Assembly: GCA_032250805.1 (NCBI GenBank)
Contig: JAVVEM010000033.1
Coordinates: forward strand, 1-37,214
Source: B18-G4 sp032250805
GTDB lineage: Bacteria; Bacteroidota; Bacteroidia; Bacteroidales; B18-G4
Direction: 5' to 3'
DNA: 37,214 nucleotides
Made by a program: the position numbers and the translations under genes. The notes beneath the pieces are model-generated. The model did not search any database and was not told where the DNA came from. It saw nothing but the letters and a program-made list of their open reading frames with translations. Positions 31,507 to 37,214 of this stretch are shown here, in pieces; within the stretch, counting starts at the first letter, position 1; every line of letters starts with the position of its first letter.

Positions 31507-32955
31507 ATGAAGCTCAATCTTAAGGAGTATTTTAAGCTTTCGGCCATTTATATACTAGTTGCTGCCCTGCCACCGGGCCTGCAACTCATTATCCAGCCTA
31601 TCATTGAAGGTCCCGGCAAGCTTGGACCGGTCGACTTTTCTCAGCTCGCCATCAGCGAACTAATAACCAGCCTGGTGTTCACAATTGCACTTTTTTCGAT
31701 GGGCAATGCCCTGGCACGCTTTTATTATGAACATAAAACAAAGGCACTGGGTTATGACAGGCTGGTTTCAACAACGCTGAATTCAATTCTTCTCAGAGGC
31801 CTTTTCATTCTGGGGCTTGCATGGTTGTTCAGAGACTATATAGGAGCAATCTTCTCACAGGAAGCTCTGCAGGATTTTTCCAGCTATGGTTTCCTGGCGA
31901 TGATCATCGGTATAAACAGGGCCATAAACATGGCTGCGGCAACATTGTACCGGAATGAGAAAAAAGTGATGAAGTTCGTAGTGTTAAATATTACTTTGGG
32001 AATACTACGGGCAGGATTTCAGGTCATTGGTGTGTTCTATTACGACATGTCGTTTATCGGCTTCCTTTGGGGCGGTGCCATCGGAAGCAGTCTGACCAGT
32101 TTGTCCGTGCTGGCATATACCTGGTATAATTCAGGCTTCAGGCTCGACCTTAAATTGCTGAAGGAACTAAATCAATTTGCATTCCCCCTCTTTCAATTTT
32201 CCATTATCCTGTGGGGGATCAATTATTCAGAGCGCTTCTTTATGGAAAGCAAGCCCATAGATCTCGGCATTTATGGAGTAGCCATCAGTCTTGCGCTGGG
32301 ACTGGAAAAAGTGCTCATTGGCATACAGGGGGCAACGCAACCCGAGATTTACCGGTTTATGGACGCCGGCATCAGAGAACATTCCAATAATATAAAAAAG
32401 CTATCGAACCTGCTCCTGGCACAGACACAGATACTTGTTGCCCTTGCCATTATCCCGGCCATGCTTTATCTCACCCTGTTTTACACCACAGATGTACGAC
32501 TTGCATTTGGCCTGATCAGCATCATTTTTGTAAAATTTATTGTACGGACGCAATTCCTGGTATTCTCATACGGAGTATACTTTAAGAAAAAAACAAAATA
32601 TTTTCTCTATGTTAACACCATCGCACTGATCGCTAACCTGGGTCTGAATTACTTGCTGGTACCTCTGATGAGTTATTATGGTGTGATCATTGCCGCTTAC
32701 GTATCCTTATCGATTCAATCGGTTATGTTTTACTATATCAGCAAAAAGCTAACGGGCATAGACTGGAACAAGCGTAAAATGCTACTCTATCCTTTTGCCA
32801 TTGTCCTGCTCACCGGGCTGCTCGAGTTTTTGAAGGTCGAATTCACCCTCAACCCTTACTTCACTGCCTGTCTCGTGATCGTGATCATTGGCAGCAGCCT
32901 CTCATTATTATACAAAGCCGAGATCAGGCAGCTTATTAACAAATACCTGCGATGA
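31507..32955 (+). CDS. Polysaccharide flippase, Wzx-like
   Basis: A 482-residue membrane protein with about 12-14 helices, of the MOP/Wzx superfamily, expected to move lipid-linked sugars across the inner membrane. Typical points are the N-terminal hydrophobic pair with PPGLQLIIQPIIEGPGKLGP between them, paired helices containing NRAINMAAATLYRNEKK near 137-153, and alternating hydrophobic blocks to the end. Specific substrate cannot be told; the neighbourhood suggests a glycan carrying a nonulosonic acid. Its stop overlaps the start of the next gene by four bases (ATGA). Confidence 0.83.
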   Translation: MKLNLKEYFKLSAIYILVAALPPGLQLIIQPIIEGPGKLGPVDFSQLAISELITSLVFTIALFSMGNALARFYYEHKTKALGYDRLVSTTLNSILLRGLFILGLAWLFRDYIGAIFSQEALQDFSSYGFLAMIIGINRAINMAAATLYRNEKKVMKFVVLNITLGILRAGFQVIGVFYYDMSFIGFLWGGAIGSSLTSLSVLAYTWYNSGFRLDLKLLKELNQFAFPLFQFSIILWGINYSERFFMESKPIDLGIYGVAISLALGLEKVLIGIQGATQPEIYRFMDAGIREHSNNIKKLSNLLLAQTQILVALAIIPAMLYLTLFYTTDVRLAFGLISIIFVKFIVRTQFLVFSYGVYFKKKTKYFLYVNTIALIANLGLNYLLVPLMSYYGVIIAAYVSLSIQSVMFYYISKKLTGIDWNKRKMLLYPFAIVLLTGLLEFLKVEFTLNPYFTACLVIVIIGSSLSLLYKAEIRQLINKYLR

Positions 32956-34787
32956 AAGCCATAGTCATAAACAGGAAATTATCAAAAAAAGAGTCTGACC
33001 AGGTACAGAAAATGATTCATGAAACTGAAGCTAAACTTTATGCTTCCGTTTCAATAGCCGGAGAAAATCTGAAGAAGTTTGTTTCACTGCCTGAAATTTC
33101 TGAAGACAAAAAGAAAGCAATCAATTACCGTATTCTTGATTTTGTTGTTTCGTTTGGCAACAGGCTCCTCGACGGGCGCAGCGTTGCCGACAGACTGAAA
33201 TTTGATCAGAGCAGCATCTGGTATTATCATAAATTCCGGGCTTATTTTCGCCTGCGTAATATTATGTATGAAATTGTCGCCATTAAAGAATTAGCTGATG
33301 TTCATAACGAAATATATTACTATACGAACGAGCCCCTGCTTTCGAAGGCTGCCCTCCCGCAAAATGTCAGATTGATCCTTAATAAGAAGCGAAACAGAAA
33401 AGCATCGCAGGTTTTATCAATTTTAAATTACCTTATAATCCTCTTTTCGAGGTGGGTGATAAATATATTCCTCTCCGGCAAGCCGAAAAAACATTCACAC
33501 ATTATAATGGATGTAAGCAAACGGCAGTCTTTTCTTGACATCAGAACACTGAAGGAAAAAAAAGGCAATTATATTCTTGGCTATTTGCTTGACCAGGCCG
33601 ACGATTTCCTGATCATTGATGAAGCGGTGCAACCCAAAATAAGCGGTAATGCGAAGATCCGGCTTACAATTGACAATCTTTTCGGAAAAGGCGGCCTCAG
33701 AAACCGTTATTTCGGTGAACCCGTATTGCTTGGGTATTTTTTTTCAAAAAGCTTGAAAAAGAAAAGAAAAGCATTACAGAAAGACATCTCTCAGGAACTC
33801 AAAACAATTTTTAACTACTGCCAGAGCAGTGAAGAAAAAATCCTGGTTTGCATTTATCAGTCATTAATGGGGAGTACAAAATTTTACCTGATCAAATACC
33901 TTGCATATACAAGGTTTTTTAAAAAAAATACGGTCAGGAGCATATCCAGCACTGATGAAAACAGCCCTGCACTAAGGTGCATTCTGGATGCAGCAAGAAT
34001 AAACGGAATAACCACGATTGCATTACAACATGGCAACATCCATGATCTTCATCCTGCCTATATATACACCCCTGAAGACGCAAAGAGACAGGCTTTCCCC
34101 GATATAAGCCTCGTTTGGGGCGATCACTGGAAACAATTCCTGGAAAACAAAGGCAATTATCCGGAGAATGCTTTGCATGTTTGTGGTCAGATCCGAACGG
34201 ATATCATCCCCATGCTCTTACGATCAAAGCCTGCAAAACAAAATGTTATTCCCGGATTGCGCAATAATGAAACCCTTATTGTTTATGCTTCGCAACCCCA
34301 GCGCGACCCACAACTCCGCGAACGTGCGGCATTGGACGTGATGAAAGCGGTAAAACAGCAAAAAAACAGTTTTCTGCTAATAAAATTACATCCCAATGAA
34401 AAAGACGACACCGCCTATTATGCAGGCATGGCGCAAAGCATCGGGTTGGAACGTATAAAAATCACACTCGCGACCGACCTTTACCTAATCATATCTGTCT
34501 GCGATATTCTCATTACCTGCTTTTCGACAGTTGGCACAGAAACCGTTTATTTCAAAAAGCCATTGATCGTGCTTGATCACCTGAGGCAAGACATCCAGAA
34601 TTATATAAAGGAAGGGGTCGGGTTTCAGGCAACAAATGCAGAAGAGATTAAGGAAAATATTGAAGGAATATTAAATGGAAACCTTAAAATCGATGAAGCA
34701 GCCTACGACAATTATATTTCAAAATTTGCCTATGCCATCGACGGTAAAGCGGTTCAGCGTGTTTTACAATTCATTCGTTCTGTATAA
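32952..34787 (+). CDS. Large GT-B-like surface-glycan protein, function unassigned
   Basis: A 611-residue protein I cannot place in a named family. The N-terminal ~140 residues are helical and charged. The C-terminal half looks like a GT-B transferase or 2-epimerase-like fold: ITTIALQHGNIHDLHPA near 355-371, DISLVWGDHWK near 383-393, a strand with LLIKLHPNEKD near 457-467 and CFSTVGTETVYFKKPLIVLDH near 514-534. The QHG, HPNE and S-T/x-x-x-E arrangement resembles CDP-glycerol glycerophosphotransferases and capsule sialyltransferase-like proteins. A hydrophobic segment near 155-170 may anchor it to the membrane. It is coupled to the flippase and faces the nonulosonic-acid cassette, so transfer of that sugar is a reasonable but unproven guess. 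Confidence 0.68.
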   Translation: MKAIVINRKLSKKESDQVQKMIHETEAKLYASVSIAGENLKKFVSLPEISEDKKKAINYRILDFVVSFGNRLLDGRSVADRLKFDQSSIWYYHKFRAYFRLRNIMYEIVAIKELADVHNEIYYYTNEPLLSKAALPQNVRLILNKKRNRKASQVLSILNYLIILFSRWVINIFLSGKPKKHSHIIMDVSKRQSFLDIRTLKEKKGNYILGYLLDQADDFLIIDEAVQPKISGNAKIRLTIDNLFGKGGLRNRYFGEPVLLGYFFSKSLKKKRKALQKDISQELKTIFNYCQSSEEKILVCIYQSLMGSTKFYLIKYLAYTRFFKKNTVRSISSTDENSPALRCILDAARINGITTIALQHGNIHDLHPAYIYTPEDAKRQAFPDISLVWGDHWKQFLENKGNYPENALHVCGQIRTDIIPMLLRSKPAKQNVIPGLRNNETLIVYASQPQRDPQLRERAALDVMKAVKQQKNSFLLIKLHPNEKDDTAYYAGMAQSIGLERIKITLATDLYLIISVCDILITCFSTVGTETVYFKKPLIVLDHLRQDIQNYIKEGVGFQATNAEEIKENIEGILNGNLKIDEAAYDNYISKFAYAIDGKAVQRVLQFIRSV

Positions 34788-34796
34788 GGTAGCTGG

Positions 34797-35321
34797 CTAG
34801 GATTTCAAGCCTTTGATCATTTTCAGATATTTATCGATGGCTTCATCCAGCAACCCCCGCCCCGAAAGATAACGTTCAACGAATTCGCGAAAAACGCCTT
34901 CTCCCCCACGCTTCTTTAATACCCAATCGGCATGAACTGATACATAGTCAGGAGTATCGGCCGGCACTGCACTCAAGCCAACCACATCCATTACCGGAAT
35001 ATCGATCAAATCGTCACCGATATAGGCAACCTCGCTAAATTCAAGCTGCTTTTCCTCGCAGATCATTTTCATAATTGCCAGTTTATCCTTTACCCCCATA
35101 TAGAGCATATCGATCTTGAGTTTTTGTGCTCTGCGGCGGACAATTTCTGTATCCTCGCCTGTAATCATGCCCACCGGAATATCCATCGATCTGAGAAAGA
35201 GCACGCCCGCACTATCGGAGGTGTTGAATTTTTTCATTTCATTGCCGTGATTATCATAGTACATTCCACCATCGGTCCATACCCCGTCGATATCGGTCAG
35301 AAAGAGTTTAATATTTTTCAT
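34797..35321 (-). CDS. KdsC-like HAD phosphatase
   Basis: A 174-residue type C0 HAD phosphatase that should work as a tetramer. The catalytic DxD is TDIDGVWTDG with Asp10 and Asp12; GMITGEDTEIVRRRA near 51-65 holds the second motif and IGDDLIDIPVM near 101-111 the metal-binding acidic pair. KdsC itself removes phosphate from Kdo-8-phosphate; close relatives next to NeuB-type synthases act on 9-phosphates of KDN or sialic acids. The neighbour is a NeuB-family gene, overlapping by ATGA, so the latter role is more likely here. It is the last gene of the three-gene cassette and converges on the 611-residue gene. Confidence 0.87.
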   Translation of the reverse strand: MKNIKLFLTDIDGVWTDGGMYYDNHGNEMKKFNTSDSAGVLFLRSMDIPVGMITGEDTEIVRRRAQKLKIDMLYMGVKDKLAIMKMICEEKQLEFSEVAYIGDDLIDIPVMDVVGLSAVPADTPDYVSVHADWVLKKRGGEGVFREFVERYLSGRGLLDEAIDKYLKMIKGLKS

Positions 35322-36358
35322 TTTATCATGTTTTCGTAAATGATCTCGTCTTTGGGTATATCCATGAGGGCAGTTTTTCCGAGCACTTCATCCCTTTCAA
35401 CCCATCTGTATCCTGTTCCGGGACTAAGCAGATGAATATCGTGCGATCCAATCACTTCCCCTTTTGCAATTAATCGTTTTGAGGCTATCGACCGCTCCAG
35501 TTTAACCCTTGTGTTTTCCACAGCCGGAGAAACAAACATTCCTTCCTCCCCCATAGCCATTTCAACATTTCGTATATCCCTCACCATCCTCCAAATACCA
35601 TCAGTCCCTAGCGACCCCTTCTGATCAGTTCCTTTCATGTTCCTGTCGAGCGTGATGTGCTTTTCAATGATCCTGGCTCCGAGGGTAACTGCAGCAACAG
35701 GAACTACAATACCGATGCTGTGATCGGAATATCCAACAGTATATTGATGGTACTGCTTTATAAGATAAGGTATGGTATTAAGGTTAATATTTTTGTATTC
35801 TGAGGGGTACTGCGAAAGACAATGCAAAATTGCAATGTTGCTGTGAAACTTTGTGATCACCTCCAGGGCATTATCCAGTTCTTCCTTCCCGCCCATGCCT
35901 GTTGAAAGGATCATCGGTATTTTTGTTTCGGCCATGGCTGCCAGTAGCGGCAGGTTGGTAAGATCGCGGGAAGCAACTTTCAAACGGTCGGGCTCGAAGT
36001 ACCGGAACAAGCTCAGACAACCCCTGGCACACAGGGTTTCAACAAACTGCAGGCCTTTTAGCTTTGCGTATTTGTAAAGTTCGAAATGCTGTTCATCATC
36101 AAGCTCAAGAAAGGCACGGTGCTCACCATAAGTCCTGCCAAAGGAATGTGGCCCGGTATAGGGTCTCATCATCTCGGTTTCCGACAATTCCTCGGAAAGA
36201 TCGCGCTTGGTAAATTTAACGGCATCCATCGGCTTCAGGTACTCGCCAAAAAGTTTATCCTCAACAGGCCCGGCCACGGCATCGATAAGCTTTTTGGCAA
36301 TTTCCACAGAACCGTTGTGGTTTTGTCCGATTTCTCCGATAATATACGTTGTATCCAT
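35318..36358 (-). CDS. NeuB-family nonulosonate (sialic-acid-like) synthase with SAF domain
   Basis: Condenses phosphoenolpyruvate with a six-carbon sugar (or its phosphate) to form a nine-carbon acid. From the ATG at 36358 there are 346 residues. YIIGEIGQNHNG near the start, DAVKFTKRDL, ILSTGMGG, VGYSDHSIG and IIEKHITLDR are NeuB landmarks; the last ~65 residues (SIASKRLIAKGEVI onward) form the antifreeze-like SAF domain. The catalytic-loop text KGTDQKGSLG departs from the PGPDHxxSL of standard NeuB, suggesting a divergent substrate clade. A TTG at 36367 would add three residues. It lies between the cytidylyltransferase and the KdsC-like phosphatase. Confidence 0.9.
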   Translation of the reverse strand: MDTTYIIGEIGQNHNGSVEIAKKLIDAVAGPVEDKLFGEYLKPMDAVKFTKRDLSEELSETEMMRPYTGPHSFGRTYGEHRAFLELDDEQHFELYKYAKLKGLQFVETLCARGCLSLFRYFEPDRLKVASRDLTNLPLLAAMAETKIPMILSTGMGGKEELDNALEVITKFHSNIAILHCLSQYPSEYKNINLNTIPYLIKQYHQYTVGYSDHSIGIVVPVAAVTLGARIIEKHITLDRNMKGTDQKGSLGTDGIWRMVRDIRNVEMAMGEEGMFVSPAVENTRVKLERSIASKRLIAKGEVIGSHDIHLLSPGTGYRWVERDEVLGKTALMDIPKDEIIYENMIK

Positions 36359-36376
36359 ATGCTTCAAAGATAAGGG

Positions 36377-37120
36377 CTATTTTGAATATTTTCGAATCTG
36401 CGACTTCATCGTGTCCAGATAATGCCTGTGCTGGTCGAGATATGAAAGGATATTGCCGGGTTTGAAAGGTAAACCGGCATTTTTTATTTCTGCAAAAAGT
36501 TCCATGCCCATCACAAAATCTTTTCGGTCGTCAATTGTCAGCCTTACATCAGTTCTTTCGTATACGTTTGCCGGAGCATCATACCATTTTATCCTGAAAT
36601 GCCCGGGATGTGTGTAGATATAATTCGTTACATGTTCATGATAAATAGTCCCGCTGGTCAATGAACGCACTTTCATGAGTGCCTCCAGGCTGACTACTTC
36701 CCCCCAGAAACCCAGGTGGCTTTTAATAGAGGGAATATCGCCGGTAATATGATAGGCAATATAATCCTCTTCGCCGTTTAGCAAAGCCAGGGTGCCATCG
36801 ATATCGAAAAATGGATTGTCGGCACAGATGCGAATGATGCGGTCGAACCCGTATTTCAAGGCAGCCAGGATAAATCGTTCAAGAACATCATCTTCAGGGC
36901 CACAAAAGCAGTTCACGCTTTTCTTTTCGGCCAGACGGCAAAGCACTTCGTCCCTGACATTTTCAGTAGTAGCCAGCACAAGTGGAATATTTCCGGCCCC
37001 GGCTTGAATCCGATCAAGAATGATCTCAATGATCGGTTCGTTTTGGTAGAAAGGAAGTATAACCTTATCAGGAAGCCTTGTTGATCCTGCTCTTGCTTGT
37101 ATTATGATGCCTGTTTTCAC
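36377..37120 (-). CDS. SpsF-like cytidylyltransferase (CMP-sugar synthetase candidate)
   Basis: A 247-residue nucleotidyltransferase of the acylneuraminate cytidylyltransferase superfamily. The nucleotide-binding opening is GIIIQARAGSTRLPDKVILP at about 4-23; PLVLATTENVRDEVLCRL and FCGPEDDVLERF near 72-83 and RIIRICADNPFFD near 94-106 complete the core. It belongs to the SpsF type rather than the classical NeuA type (IPARGGSKGxxxKN). With the two following genes it would activate the nine-carbon acid with CMP. The start codon is GTG, and no Shine-Dalgarno site is visible. Roughly 95 bases of non-coding DNA follow to the window end. Confidence 0.85.
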   Translation of the reverse strand: MKTGIIIQARAGSTRLPDKVILPFYQNEPIIEIILDRIQAGAGNIPLVLATTENVRDEVLCRLAEKKSVNCFCGPEDDVLERFILAALKYGFDRIIRICADNPFFDIDGTLALLNGEEDYIAYHITGDIPSIKSHLGFWGEVVSLEALMKVRSLTSGTIYHEHVTNYIYTHPGHFRIKWYDAPANVYERTDVRLTIDDRKDFVMGMELFAEIKNAGLPFKPGNILSYLDQHRHYLDTMKSQIRKYSK

Positions 37121-37214
37121 AAATATTGTTCGTTCAAAAAAACAAATATCGGGAATTCCCGGAGATTATTTTCCGTACCTGAAAGAATAATGGCTTAGCA
37201 CACTAAAGAATATT

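Overview
The window looks like a chromosomal segment of a Bacteroidota (Bacteroidales-like) bacterium, possibly from a metagenome assembly because it contains a 100-N scaffold gap. Evidence for the phylum: several promoters carry the TAnnTTTG -7 element; three large secreted proteins end in type IX secretion (T9SS) sorting domains; families largely confined to the phylum occur (DUF5606, DUF4783 beside nadC); the Rnf operon has the order B-C-D-G-E-A; and most genes lack Shine-Dalgarno sequences. No rRNA, tRNA, CRISPR array or recognisable transposase was seen.

Layout. (1) 1-1349, minus strand: a three-gene HipA-type toxin-antitoxin operon (HipB repressor, stand-alone HipA N-terminal domain, HipA/HipT-like kinase cut by the window edge), arranged like HipBST. 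Upstream lie four near-identical palindromes, ATACCC-N4-GGGTAT, evenly spaced by 41-42 bp. (2) 1494-1916: accessory-looking intergenic DNA with an octamer repeat and an assembly gap flanked by identical 55-bp copies. (3) 1917-10113, plus strand: small conserved protein, purB, MsbA-like ABC exporter, DUF5606 protein, pyrK-pyrD, a degenerate TFIIB-type zinc-finger protein, lemA and an M48 membrane protease. (4) 10121-11892, minus: TM2-domain protein, DUF2752 protein, murB. (5) 12022-14985, plus: two overlapping glycosyltransferases and an FtsE-like ATPase. (6) 15020-20110, minus: complete Rnf complex operon. (7) 20499-25954, minus: two tandem paralogous T9SS-secreted proteins of unknown function, then an RseC-family gene that in related genomes normally sits directly before rnfB. 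(8) 26011-29070: SDR oxidoreductase (minus), then DUF4783, nadC and a YihY/BrkB membrane protein (plus). (9) 29127-31403: a secreted protein with seven ~52-residue repeats (probable beta-propeller) and a type B T9SS/gliding C-terminus. (10) 31507-37120: a surface-glycan locus with a Wzx-like flippase and a large GT-B-like protein on the plus strand, converging on a three-gene cassette (cytidylyltransferase, NeuB-family synthase, KdsC-like phosphatase) that probably makes a CMP-activated nonulosonic acid.

How the genes fit together: most of the window is core metabolism (purine and pyrimidine synthesis, NAD synthesis, peptidoglycan precursor, ion-coupled ferredoxin:NAD oxidoreductase) interleaved with cell-surface functions (glycan building, T9SS cargo). 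The items most worth a second look are the HipBST-like operon with its phased operator array, the T9SS pair separating rseC from rnf, the nonulosonic-acid cassette with an unassigned 611-residue transferase-like neighbour, and the zinc-finger protein whose first finger has lost ligands.
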